64,000 nt of DNA, from contig CALSCQ010000533.1 of NCBI GenBank assembly GCA_943704525.1, positions 1-64,000 on the forward strand, read 5' to 3'. This stretch comes from Pigoraptor vietnamica (lineage: Eukaryota > Opisthokonta > Filasterea). Below, piece after piece: positions 23,290 to 37,400 of this stretch. The notes beneath the pieces were generated by a model. It was not told where the DNA came from. It saw only the letters and a list, made by a program, of their open reading frames with translations, and made no database searches. The translations under genes and the position numbers were made by a program. Position 1 is the first letter of the stretch. Each line of letters starts with the position of its first letter.

Positions 23290-24977
23290 ATGTCGGCGCC
23301 CGTGTGCGTGCTCGTCGCGCACCCCGTGCGGGGAGGTGTCTTTGCTGCGGCGCGCGGCGACAGGCTGGCCGAATTGGACACGGCGTGGGTGGTGTCTTAT
23401 TGCGCGCGTCAGCTGTCGCACAAGCACGCAATACCCCTGCACACAACGCTCATGTTCTCTCCCACGTGTATGCACGCACACACGTACACTCAAGCATGTG
23501 CATTTTTTGACGGCATGCACGCGCGCACGTGCCCTTTTCGTGATCTCACATGGTGCCTTTGCGCCTGTCGACAGCGCGCGCACATGTCGCGTCCCCGTGT
23601 TCGATCCCGCCGCTGTTGTCCAGTCATTGCCAGACCCGCGGCCGCCCACTGAGGGCGATGACGGCAACGAGGATGCCGCCAATGCAGAGAACCGCGTGTT
23701 GTGTGGGGCGTACGATGCCTCGGGAGCCCGCTTTGTTGCGTGCTACGAGAACAAGCTCGTGGCTGTGTTCGAGACGCACAGTTGGGCTGCGCTCGGGTGC
23801 GCGCGCCTCGTGAAGAAGGCGACGTCGGCGTGCTTCGTGCCCGCGGGGGACAGCGTGCTCGTGGCCGACAAGACGGGGGACGTGCTCCGCTTTGCAGCCC
23901 CTGCGGCCGACGCCCCCCACGGGACGGCGGAGTTGCCGCGGTCGGTGCTGCTGGGGCACCTGTCGATGGTGCTGGACGTGCTGGTGCCTGCGGAGGGCGA
24001 CGTGGTCCTCACGGCCGACAGGGACGAGAAAATCCGCGTCAGCCGGTATCCCCGCGCCCACAACATCGAGGCCTACTGTCTCGGCCATTCTGAGTTTGTG
24101 TCGCGCATCGTCCTCGTACCCGCCATGCCCGGCGCCCTTATCTCGGGCGGGGGCGACGGCACTGTCCGTCTGTGGAACTACAGGACCGCACGACAGCTCG
24201 GCGTCTATTCGCCTGCCGCAGACGCGCCTCCCGTGGCGTGCATCGCGTGCGCGCGTCGTGAACCCCTGGCGATGGCTGCGTGGGAGGGCGAAGGCGCGTC
24301 GACTGTCGAAATTCTCCGCCTCGATGGGGCGTTGAGCAGCGCGCAATCGCTGGACGTCGGCGGCCATCCGACGGCGCTGGCGGTAGATGCGAACGACACG
24401 CTGTGGGTGGCAGCCGAGGGCGAGAGTGCGCCGCTGGTGCGCGGCTATGTGCGTGGCGACGATGGGAGGGTGGGTGGGCTCGATGCCGTGCGCCCACTGG
24501 CGGAGCACGGATGGCCTGATGCCCGTGTGACGGTGTGCGCAAATGACCTGACCACACCTCATGTGTGCAAATGGCCTCCTCCTCCTCTCTTGTGATGTGA
24601 TGCAGTATACTCATGTGTGCAAATGGCCTCTAGCTGATACCCCGCGCCCCCTCCCCCCCTCTTGTGATGTGATGCAGTATGCCCCCTTGCCGGCGGACGC
24701 AGCCCTTGCCGAGTACCTCTCGCGCGTCAAGACCGAGGCGCTGGCAACATGTGTGTAGCGTTGTGCGGATGTGAAGTGCTGGCCTTGTGATTGACGTGTT
24801 GTCCCCGCGCAAATCGCAGCGGCGCAAGGCCGGCTGCCCCGCCTGGCCCAGCTCAAGAAGCGCATGACGCGCGTCAACGTCGAGCAGTACATGGCACGGA
24901 AGGAGACGCGGCTCTCGCGGAAGCGCAAGGACAGGGACGACGACGATGCGCCGCCGGAAGAAAGCTCCGAGTCGTAG
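23290..24977 (+). CDS. WDR4: WDR4/Trm82, non-catalytic subunit of tRNA m7G46 methyltransferase
   Basis: Exons 23290-23384, 23575-24532, 24678-24750 and 24820-24977 give 427 residues. WD repeats are evident; the diagnostic run is LLGHLSMVLDVLVPAEGDVV, LTADRDEKIRVSRYPRAHNI, EAYCLGHSEFVSRIVLVP and SGGGDGTVRLWNYRTARQL, almost colinear with human WDR4. The C-terminal tail is a helix rich in Lys/Arg then Asp/Glu. WDR4 scaffolds METTL1/Trm8 for N7-methylation of G46 in tRNA variable loops. Intron 2 (24533-24677) holds a tandem duplication that includes a second, in-frame 3' splice site (see the separate entry). Confidence 0.94.
24558..24680 (+). repeat. tandem duplication carrying a duplicated splice acceptor in WDR4 intron 2
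   Basis: Copy 1 (24558-24608) and copy 2 (24610-24680) both begin CTCATGTGTGCAAATGGCCT and both end CTTGTGATGTGATGCAGTAT; copy 2 has an extra C-rich 20 nt. Each ends with the same CAG acceptor, and both acceptors are in the same frame. Confidence 0.92.
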
Positions 24978-25025
24978 TGAATGTGCGCAAATGCAACCGC
25001 CGCCCACGAGCACTTGAGCCGTGTA

Positions 25026-27308
<2,283 letters not shown>

Positions 27309-27610
27309 GTCGTCCACGAGCCCACGCACGCGCAGGGACAGCCGTGAGAGACCCGAGAGTGACGGTACGTCCGCGTGGACGGCTGGTTCAATGGAGGAAA
27401 GAGGACAATGGGATTGTGGGTGTGTATTGTTTCCCGTTGCCGTTTCGTGTGAGTGTCCGCCAACCACGTGATGCGTGAAACGAACCACTGACATCTGACC
27501 CTCAGTGCGCACTCCTTGGAACTGCAATCTCGGTGGCTTGACGAGACTTGCGGTACGTACAGCGCTGACGGCAGACTTGCGGTACAGCGCTGACGGCACT
27601 CCACGCCGCC
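27309..27610. promoter_or_regulatory. divergent spacer, GULO / GST-like gene
   Basis: About 300 bp between the two ATGs. An 18-bp direct repeat (ACTTGCGGTACAGCGCTGAC-like) occurs at about 27548-27595. No other element was recognised. Confidence 0.4.
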
Positions 27611-29202
27611 ATGGCGCGCCCCATCGACTATCGCAAGTGGGATGCGCTCGATGTGAGCAGCGACGAGGATGTGCCGCCGCAGCGCATGCGCGGGGACGAC
27701 GGCGACAGGCGCTGCCGGCTGCTGACGTGCGTCGGCTGTCCCGTCGGCGGTGGGTGCCGTTCTGTGTGTCTGCGTCTTTCTATGTGTCGGTGTATTTATG
27801 TGTCTGTGTGTCTGTGTGTCTGTGTGTCTGTGTGTCTGTGTGTCTGTGTGTCCGTGCCTCTGTGTGTCTGTGTGTGTGTGTGTGTGTGTCTGTGTGTGTG
27901 TGTGTCTGTGTGCCTCTGTATCTATGGGTCTGTGTCTGTGACTGCGTGCGTGTACCTAAGACTCTCTCCCTTGCCACAGAGCGCGTGCGGTGGGCCCTCG
28001 CGAAGCATGGCTACTCCTTTGACGACGAGCGGCGTGCGCCTGGCTTTCACCATGCGGCCGTCCTCTCGCTCCTCCCCTCGGCCACAGAGGCCCCCCGCGT
28101 GCTCCTCCTCACGCACAAGGGCGAGGTGCTCCTTATGTGCACCCGCATGCTCGCTGAGGACCTCTCTCTCACACACCCGTGGCGCAGAGTCAATCTCAAG
28201 TAGCCTTCTGCCTGCCTTGAGCTGAAAAACACTCACGCCTTTCAGCTCTGTGGGCACTGCACTTGCTCACGCCGTCCTTCGCCTGTGCCACTTCCTCCGT
28301 AGGTGATACAGACGCCGACGAATGTCTTTCTGTGGATCTTTTCGCAATCGTGGAATTCGACCCTCCGCATCTACGGCCCCAAACAGGCTATCGAACTCGA
28401 GCGCTACTTTGACGCAGAGCTGCTTCCGCGCGCCGACACGCTCTGGTGGCGCGTCGTCCTTGCTCCGCGCGGCAGTTACGCATACGCCATGCTGCTGCGG
28501 CACCTGCCACGGCCCGGGCTGCGCCTCGCCGCCGTCGCCGCGTGGCCTCTAGCAAGGCCGTTTCTGGCGCGCTGTATGCTGCGGAATTGCGACCCCGCGG
28601 CCGCTGCAGAGACCGTCGAGCGCGTGTTTGTCCGCGTGTCGGACATGCTCCGCGACGGGCGCAAGTACGTGTGCGGCGAGCAACTGTCAGGCGCGGATTA
28701 CGTCTTTGGCTCGCAGGCCGCCGTGGTCCTCCTCCTCTCAGCGCATGCCGCCGACGGTGAGCCCGCGGCGCGGCTGGGCACACAGATGCCGCCCCCTGGC
28801 AGCCCGGGCGTGCCGGAGGACGCGTCAGCCCTCGCGTTGCGGCTGCGTCCGACGCCCGCAGGCAAGCTGGCTGTGCGCTTGTGCAGGCATGACCGGCCGC
28901 GCCCGTCCGAGTGGACGCCTCCCTCGCCGCCTTCGGCCGCTGCCGTTGCCGCCGCGCGTGCTTGTGCGCTTCTTGCACTCGCACTCGTTGTTTTTGCGGC
29001 CGTTGCATGGCCGCTGGTCTTTGTGGCGCTGCTTGGGGTTGCGGCGGGCGCGGCGTGGCAGCTGCGTGTGCGGGACGAGTGGCGCCAGCAGCGCGTGTTG
29101 CTTCGCCGCCTGTGGGACGTGGGCCAGGGGCGTAAGTGCGCGCCCGCAACGCCGGCCGCTCCGCAGGAGGGCAGCGCGAGTGCAGACGGCGGTGGCTCGT
29201 GA
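27611..29202 (+). CDS. GST-like (thioredoxin fold + GST_C) protein with C-terminal membrane anchor
   Basis: Exon 1 (27611-27749) encodes MARPIDYRKWDALDVSSDED and then the first GST strand LLTCVGCPVG. Exon 2 from 27980 continues ERVRWALAKHGYSFDDERR (helix 1). The exon from 28303 to 29202 carries the all-helical domain, with YVCGEQLSGADYVFGSQAAV as the GST_C N-capping region. A strong TM helix near residues 350-385 (CALLALALVVFAAVAWPLVF) and a basic tail follow. Exons between 28140 and 28302 are unsettled: a short intron (28131-28188) plus a 12-nt exon ending at about 28200 keeps frame. The N-tail resembles the IDYSKWDxLDxSDDE start of Cdc37-type chaperones. Enzymatic activity is not predictable: a CPVG motif sits where catalytic Ser/Cys is found in some GSTs. 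Confidence 0.75.
27801..27940. repeat. TGTGTGTC-type microsatellite in intron 1 of the GST-like gene
   Basis: Runs of TGTGTGTC and TG repeats fill much of the intron between 27750 and 27979. Confidence 0.9.
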
Positions 29203-29447
29203 ACGCACGCTGTGACCAATGGGGTCCTACGGGCGAAGATATGGCAGGAATCGCAGGTGGCATGCGCAAGGAGCACGTCAGGCTGCCACACGCAGAAAGC
29301 GCTGATGGACGGCCCACGCTATGGATGGGCGTGCACGCCGTGACTTAAAGCACCGCTTACTAAAAAAGCGATGACAGCGTGTGCAAGCCGGGCGAAGACC
29401 AGGTAACTTCACACTGTTGTGTTTAGGCCCTCTCGCAGTTCATTCAC

Positions 29448-32400
29448 TCATGTGCGCGTCTGTCGGCTGAACAGCTGCAAGGTGATCTCGCTGAGGAAGG
29501 CGGGTATCGAGTTGAAGCGCCGGAGATACGCGTCAATCAGCGCCTGCGAGTGCCAGTGCGTGCGATCGTGTGTGAATGGACAGGTGCAGAGGGATGAACA
29601 AACAACGATAGCTGCGGCCTCCTCGCGCCACGGCCACGCACCTGCTGTCCCGCCGAAAACGGCGTCTCGAGCAGCTGGAGACCGGACGGCGACCCGCGGA
29701 ACACGAGTGTGTCGTCCTGTCGCTCGGCGTACATTGAGAGCAGCACGTACTCGTCCTCGCGCATGTCAATCTGCGCACGCGGCCGTGTGTCAGCGCACGC
29801 CCGCGCTCAGTCTGTGCATGCCAACAACAGCCAAAGGAAGCGCGCCCGACTGACTGCCCATCTGGAACATCGCACAGCTGCGCGCGCACCTTGTAGCCCG
29901 TAAGCGCATAGCACGCCTCCCGAAACGACTGGATTCGCTTCTTAAACACAGTCTTCAGCCGGTCCTCGCGCACTTCCGCCGCCGCAAGCGCCTCCCGCAG
30001 CGCAGCGAGCTCCTGAGGCTGTGCGGTCGCGCCCACAGCACCGCTGGCCTCCAGCTCGGCGACGCGTGCGCGCAGCCGGGCGCCTTCCTCGCGCAGAGCC
30101 AGCAGCTCGGGGTTCATTCGCATGTGCAGCACCCGCGTCGTCTCCGGGTTGAAGTCGCCCTTGCTCACGCGCGCCACGAGCGCATCTCGCTCGGCCTGCA
30201 CCGCGGCGAGGGCTTGCCGCAGCTTGGCGACCTCCGCGTCCGACACCGTCGGCTGCACGGCCCTTGCGGCGCTGCATTCCGCGGCCGCGAGTTGCTGTTG
30301 CTGCTCTGCGACGAGAGTCTGCAGCGCGGCAAGGCGGCCGCGCAGCGCCACGCACTCTGCCTCGCGTTCGCCGACCTCTCGCCGCGCCTGCTCCACCACA
30401 ATCAGTGCCTCCGCTGCCCGCCGCTCGGCCAGCACAGCACTGTCACGCGCACGCGCGCCGTCCGAGTCCGTCGATGCGCGCAAAAGCCCGACCTCCCGTC
30501 GCGCTGCGTCGGCGGCCGCCCACGCCCGCGACGCCTCAACACGCATCGCCTCTCGGGAAGACTCGGCCTCGCTCAGCCGCAGCTGCGTCGCCGCCAGCTC
30601 GCCTCCTGTCGCAGCCAGCTGGGCGTTCGCAGCATCGAGGCGCGTGCGGAGGTCGTCCGCGTCGCGCTCGGCCGCGGCCAGCAACTCGCGACACTCGCGC
30701 AGGGCATCCTCGGCATGCGCGATGCGCTCGCTTGCGACGGCCTGTGCGTTGGCGCCCGCGTCCTCCGCGTACGAATCCAGAATGCGCCGCAGTCCGTCGC
30801 GGTCACGCAGAAAGAACGCCTGCTTGAAGTTCGCGTTGCGCACCTGCGCCTGCAGCCGCTGGTTCCCCTCCTCGGCAGCGCGAAGCTCGTCCCGCAGCCG
30901 CGACGCCTCTCCCGTCACGGTCGCCAGCCGCGCACCAAGGGACTCGGCGAGGGCAGAGAGGCGCGACGTCTCCTCCTTCGCGCGGCCACTCGCCTCCAGC
31001 AGCACCGCCTGCTCCACCCTCAGCGCCACGAGTTCCTCCGCGTGCACCCCTCGCTGCATGGCCCCGCTTGCTTCGGGCGCAGACGCTTCAAGTGCCGCCA
31101 CCCGCGCTAGCAACTCGGTTGCGCGCTCGTCCGCCCGCGCCAGGCGCCCCTTGTAGTCCTCGATCGTCTCGTGGAGAATTTCGGCGTTGGCGGCCGTCTC
31201 GCGCAGGTAACGGAGCTCCCCGAGCGCGGCGCGGTGCTCCCTCTCCATCTGCGCCAGCCGCACACTCGCCGCCTCCTCGCCCTTCGCAAATTCCGCGCGC
31301 TCTTCCGCACGCCGCAAGCGCGCCTCCAAATCGCGCGCGTGTTGCTGTATCTGCGATGCGATCGGCGCGTCACACAATGACAGCCACCAATTAATCTCAT
31401 GCGCATTCCAGCTATACGACCGCCCGTTTTTTAAACTGGCCTCTGCCAACACACCTTCAGGAGCTCCGCCTGAAGCGCCGTCGCGGCCGCCGCCTGTGTG
31501 CTGGCGTCCTCCGCCCTCTTCCGCGCCGTTGCAAGCTCCGCACGCACGCCCTGGCGCATTCAGAGACATCGCTTGTCAGTGGCAGCGGCAATAACGGCAC
31601 AGACGCCTCACGGACACCGTGCACGGCACCCAGCGCACCTGAAGCTCTGTCTGCAAAACCGCAGCCCTGGCATTCGCTGCGTGGGCCGCAGCAGCGGCTT
31701 CGCTCCCGTGTGCGCGGCTCTGCGACCAAAACGTTCAGCAAGGGGTAAAGGCAATAACAGGGCACACTGTCCCACACGTCCACGCGCGTGCTGCCCCTGC
31801 GTCTGCATACTGCTTCCCATACTCACACTCACACACACAACACACACACACACACACACATCACAACTGTGCTTGGGCCTTGTCTCTCGCTCGCCTACCC
31901 CATGCGCCAGCCTGACTGTTCGCACTACATCCATCTCTGCAAACTGTTCACACCCACCCCCGCGCGCATCTCTGCGAGTTCGGACGCCAGCTGCGCCTTC
32001 TCGCGCTCCAGCTGTCGCACGCGTGCCTCGTAGTGCTGCGTGGCGTGCGAGTGGCGCGCCTCGACCTCCTCACAGCGATTCTGAGGGAGTGACGATAATT
32101 GCGGGCGTTGGCATTACATCGGACACTCAAAGACAAAGGGAGAGCGCGCAGAGCGCCAAAACACGCAATAGCACACACGCACTAGCACACGCGCAATAGC
32201 ACACGCGCAATAGGACACGCGCAATAGCACACACGCACGGGAAAATAGAACACACCTTTGCCGTCTCTTCTTGATCAGCGAGCGACCGGCGCTGCTTTTC
32301 GAGCGCCTGCGTTCGGCGGGACAACGACAGTGAGTGATTCGAACGGACTTATGTTGCACCATGCATCCCTGGCTGGCGAGGGGAGCAGGCATCTCCCGGC

Positions 32401-33256
32401 ATCATGCACCTTTTCGACAATCCCCCCATCGGCCTCCCCTCCCCCACATCGCCCCACTGCACCGCACAGGCTGCTTCCGTGGTACACCCGCCTGCACACG
32501 CGCGACATCCGCCTTCCACGCCCTCTCCAGGTCCGCCTTCTCTTTCGCCGCGTCCGCGCGCAGCTGCACCGCGCACGCACAAACGTGTTACAACAGCGGC
32601 GAACGTCGCACACAACCCCCCACGTCATCCGATGACGGGCAGCCGCGCCCGCACGCACCTGCTCCGCCGACACCTTCAGCGCGCTCACAGTGCCCTCGAG
32701 TTCCAGTATCCGCGCGCGCATGGCGACGACGTCGGCTTCCATGTGCAGCTGCGGCCACACACACACGCACGCAGTGAGCTCACAACTCTAATGAACCCCA
32801 CGGCCCTCACAGCCACTGCAATCACCCCCTCCCTCACCCACCACATTGCGATGGGACGACGGCGCGGGCGACTGGAGCAGCTCGTCAAAGGCGGTGCGCA
32901 TGCGGTGGATCATGCCGCCGCCAGAGTCCCCCGCGTCGCCCTGCGAGCATGTGGGCGCACGTCAGCCACACGCAGCATGTGACGGCGGGGTGCAGCGTGA
33001 TGAGTGAGGGTGGACGATGGGGGAGAAGGTAACTATGGCCTCGTCATGACTCACCGTGTCGGTGCGCCCGAAGCGCGTTGAACGCGCGTATGGGTGGTGT
33101 CTGTTGAGGAGGGAAAGAATCGAATGAGACGCAGCGCATCCATTCAAACTCACGCACACGCACACGCATATGGAAGCGCACACAGAGGCACACGCACACA
33201 CAGTCAGTCCCCAAGACACGAACGCACCGCCGCGGCGACGACGCGGGCTCCGCCAT
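29448..33256 (-). CDS. MAD1L1: MAD1 spindle assembly checkpoint protein
   Basis: Exons: 33256-33228, 33100-33055, 32940-32842, 32748-32659, 32563 to about 32492, one ending 32256, 32080-31958, 31719-31639, 31550-31455, 31350-29890, 29770-29642 and 29543-29448; about 800 residues. Most of the protein is coiled coil. The C-terminus is diagnostic: FKKRIQSFREACYALTGYK, EYVLLSMYAERQDD, GLQLLETPFSA, LRRFNSIPAFLSEITLQLFS (RWD-like end that binds BUB1/kinetochore in human MAD1). The Mad2-interaction motif (K/R, two hydrophobics, x, hydrophobic, xxx, P) is present as RVLHMRMNP (about 30110-30136). The joint between the fifth and sixth exons is uncertain: either a GC donor at about 32491 or a longer sixth exon starting at about 32353. 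Confidence 0.94.
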
Positions 33257-33531
33257 TGCCTCGGACCGCACAGGCGGCGAACAGACAGTGCGGAAGGGGA
33301 AGGGCGCCCCTAACTACGAGCGCGGGTCGAGGGAGTCTGTGACACGCGAGCACATGTCGCCGTTGATTGAAAATACAACGAAGGCAATGTGAAATTGAAC
33401 TTTTGCGCGCCGTTGGCATCACGTGCCACAGAGCCCAAAACCAACCAACTCTTCCAACTTTGAGCGTCCCTTTTTTACCCATTCGCCGCGTCCTCCGAGT
33501 GCTGCCCTGTGAGCAAGAAGAGAGCACCGCC

Positions 33532-34043
33532 ATGTCGCAACCCACGCACGCGATCACGGCGTCGTACGCGAAGGGCGGCGTCGTTCAAACGACCTATGCC
33601 TTCGAGGTGGCTGCTCCCCCTCGCCACTGTCTCTGTCATGTGCGCAGGATGCTCGCACGAATTGGCGACGGCATGAACACACCCACACACCGCGCGCATG
33701 TTTGTGTCATCCACAGACTCCTTCACACATTGCACTCACGAACGGACACACGCGGCGCAGGTGACCGGCCTTGCGTCCGTCGCCAGCGCCGTGGCTGCTC
33801 TGCGCGAGGCGAGCGGGCGAGATCTCACGGCCGTCATTGAGGCGCAGCGTGCGGCTGCAGGCGGCGTCGGTGAGTGTGGCTGTGTGCGCGTTCCGTGCTA
33901 TGCGGTGGATGGTGATCGTGTGTGCGTGTGCAGCTGGTGCGAGTGGTGCCGCGCGCGACGCCGACATGGCCGACGCGGACGAATCGGACGAGTCCGACGA
34001 ACCGCCTGCGCAAGAGCCCGCGGCGAAGCGGCAGAAGCGGTGA
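33532..34043 (+). CDS. small acidic-tailed protein, possibly the KEOPS subunit GON7
   Basis: Exons 33532-33606, 33761-33869 and 33934-34043 join in phase to 97 residues. The order of parts is a beta-hairpin-like start (ITASYAKGGVVQTTYAFE), a helix (LASVASAVAALREASGRDLT), then an acidic tail (DADESDESDE) ending in a basic nuclear-type signal AKRQKR. Human GON7 (100 residues) has the same plan: a short hairpin, a helix, an acidic DDEDD tail and AKRPK. GON7 binds OSGEP/LAGE3 in the tRNA t6A-forming KEOPS complex. The identity is a suggestion from architecture; the gene itself is well supported by the phase chain and divergence from MAD1. Confidence 0.5.
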
Positions 34044-34402
34044 TGGCGGCGACGTGCATGGAAACGGATGCGCGCAGTCCCCACGCTGCGCTTTGTGCGG
34101 ACGCGGCAACCAACGGCCGCATGATCATTGACTGCGTGGCTTTGCAAGCAAGTGTCGTCGTCTTGAAGCGTCTATTGTATGCCAGCACGCGCACGCAGCA
34201 CCACGCACGCAGCGCCCTCTCGGCGGAGAGGAGAGCCTAAAATCAATAACATCGAATGGCCATCTTGTCACTCTTGTGTCTCTGAAAGTCCGTCTTGAGC
34301 GATTATGCGCCCGTCGTTGGCTTTCGCCGATGCGACCGTCGTTGTGCGCCAAAGCAAACGACGCGTCGCACGGCTTTTAAAAGGAAGCCGGCAGTCTCGG
34401 CC
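34044..34402. other. convergent spacer between GON7-like and Tmc genes
   Basis: About 360 bp of 3' flank. An AAAATCAATAAC stretch at about 34240 could be a poly(A) signal for the plus-strand gene. No coding signal is seen. Confidence 0.4.
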
Positions 34403-37400
34403 TCACCACTGCCGGAGGAACGCGCGGGTGGCAGACGCCACGGCAAACGAGTCGTCGCGTGGGACCATCAGCAGCATGAGGCGCGTGTTGCGCACGCCGG
34501 CTTCGATGCGCGCGGCCATCGGGCGGTACACGAGCACCCACAGCGCCGCCGAGGCAAGTATGGCCGCGATCGACACGGCGAGCACGCAGCTGCGAAACGA
34601 CTCGACCTGGTCGCTCCCGTGCCGCACGTACTCGGCCGTCGCCGCCGCGAGGGGCTCCTGAAGGTAGGCCCAGTCGAGCATGCGCACGAGCATCAGATCG
34701 GGCGCCGTTCGCACGAGCGCGCGGACCTCCTCGAATGGCTGCGGACGCGGCAGTGCGAGCGCCGCTTGCACGGCCACCGCCGCGTGCTCGACGTACTCGA
34801 CGTGCGCCGGGTGAAGTCCGTTTGTCATCAGCCCATTGTCGAAGGTGGCGCACGAGGGGTACCCTGCCGGCGTGTCCGTCACATAGTCGCACGCGTTGCC
34901 GAACATGACGGCGCTGGTGCTTTCCCGCCTCGACGTCGGCGACACTGTCATGGTCGCGTTGCCGTACAAGAGCCCGTCGTCGATCTGAACGAGCGCCGAC
35001 GCGTACTGCGACGCCTTGGACGCATGCTCCACCGCGCTCGCGTTCGTCGCCGCCACGACCGTCTCGCGCGTGTGGTAGAACACGAGGCGCGCAACCGAAG
35101 CGCGGCGGTCCGACCAGTCGACCTCCTCGCCAGAGCCGCTGACCTTAGAGACGAGGCTGTTGCCTACGACGAGCAGAGTCGTGTAGTACGCCACGCAGAC
35201 CAGCAGCAGCACTGCGACGCGCAGTAGAACCCATTTCTGGGCCTCGAACGTGCGCCAGAGGCTCACACTCATCCCGGCACCCCGCGCACGGCCCGCACGC
35301 GAGCCGTCGTCCCCGTCCTGTGATGCGCCGTCGGCACGTGACTCTCCGCGCGCGAGGCCGTCCAGCAGCACCTGTGTTTCGTAGAGGGGCATCGAGCGGT
35401 CGCCGTCCTGCGCGTGCATTGCCTCGAGGCGCATGTGGTCGCGGTCCATCGCATCGCGCACGGTGCGCCGCGGCACAGAGAGGAAGATGGCGACGAGGTC
35501 GGCCTTTCGGCGCTCGAGTCGCACGAGGGCGGGACACACGAGGCACAGAATGGCCACAAAGACGCAGCCGAGGGGCACGGCCGAGAGAATAATCGTCTGC
35601 TCGCGAAGCGTGCTCGCCGCGCTGGACACTTCCGACACATACCATGTCGCCGTCGATTCGATCGCGGTGAGAATGGGTCCGGGTCCGTTCGCCAGCACAA
35701 AGGCGACGTCGACATCGGATGCCGAGAGGGTCGTTGGGTCTCGCTCGGAAATCTGCGCGATTCCGTTGTGTGAGCGTCCACGACATATCATGCGCACGAA
35801 GGAGGGGGTGTGGGTGTGGGCGTAGGGTCCCGAGTCTCACCTGCATTGCCTTTGCGATGTACAGCTCGGCGGCCTCCCACAGGCTCATTCGCGTGATGCC
35901 CGCGGACGACACGACGGGGACTGTCTTGGCTTCGTACATGAACTCGAGGCCGCTGCTGAGGCACGCGCCCTGCGTGTACAGCGACGCCATGCGCGCCCGG
36001 AGCTCCGTGGCCCCAGCGGACACCTCGGCGACCAGCTCGGGAAGATCAACGTCCACGGACATCTGCGGAACATTCAAAGGCGTCAGCAACACAGGGTCAT
36101 TGCACAGCGGCGACACGTAATAGAGCAGATAGCGCGTGTAAGGAAAAACAACTCACATTCCCCGCGGCCAGGACGAGCGTCCGCACGTCGCGCGCGACAG
36201 AAACCGTGGCAAGGCGCCGCGAGCCCGCCATGGCGACGCAGCTGAACGACGCCGTGTAGTCGAGCGCGGTGCTGCGGAGAATCACAATCGACGCGATGGC
36301 CACGACGATGACGACGACGACCGCGGCAAGCGTCCCGTAGAGCACGCGCACGGACTCGGGCGAAGGGCGCGCGTTCTTGTCGATGATGATCGCACGCGCG
36401 CGCTGCCGCATCGTCTCGGCGCTGCCGCCATTCGAGCTTGTTACGCTCCCTGCGCCACGCTTGACCCGCTTGGCCACCGCGCCCTTCGCGTCGCCATCCG
36501 CCACACTCGCTTCGTTGCCGCTGTCGTCCGCATCCACCTGCGCATGTGTAGCGTGTGCGTAACAAAGTGCGTTAATTGATGGCAAGCGGGGTTCTCGGGA
36601 TTGTAGGCACATATGCCTTGCATGGAGGCAAAGCCACGCATAAGCTCGTACCTCTCGGAGTGTCACGGCGACTTGGACTGCATCGGCGCGCTCAATGGCG
36701 TCCTTTGTCCCATCAAAGCGCACGTGTGCGTCCGCAAGTTCGAGTGGGGGCGGCCCAGAGCTAAGCGAGGCGCGTTCGACGGCTTCCACCGGTGCATCAC
36801 GCACGACAGGAGGTTGCTTCGGTCCGTACTGCGGCGAGTCCGGGGCTGTCTCCGGCGTCGACGGATCGTCCGCGCTGGCAAGGCCGTTGTTCGCGACGAG
36901 AATTGACACAATGTCAATAAACTCGCCGCAAGACTCGAGGCGAGTGGAGGAGACGGTGAGCTCACGTGGAACGCCGGACGCTCCGCACGGCTGGTGGACG
37001 ACCGGTGGCTTTGATGAGCCCTTCCCTGCGGCCTGCGCTGCCTCGGCAATCGCAGGGTAGTCCGGCACGAGCGACGTCATGGCCACATCATCGTCTCGAA
37101 TGGCGTCAATCGTGATGCCGAAGAGCTGCGCCGCCCCGGGCGTGCACGAGAGGACGACGCCATTGCGGTCGAGCACAACATAGTGCTCGTCGGACACCAC
37201 GGCCTTAATCACGCCGATAAAGCACGTCGACCCTTGCGTGTCGATGGCCTGCGCACGGGGAAGGGGCGGCAGCACCGTGAGTGGGCGTGCAGTGGGCATC
37301 ATCGCAGCCAACGGGCCAACGCACCTGACGGATCACTATGTTGGCAGGCACCACATAGCTGTTGGCGTGGATGCACACAATCCGGCGCTTGCGGTCGAGC

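Noticed and set aside
30122-31156. 344-aa and 328-aa plus-strand ORFs
   Set aside because: They are antisense of the MAD1 coiled-coil exon; Ser/Arg-rich composition only.
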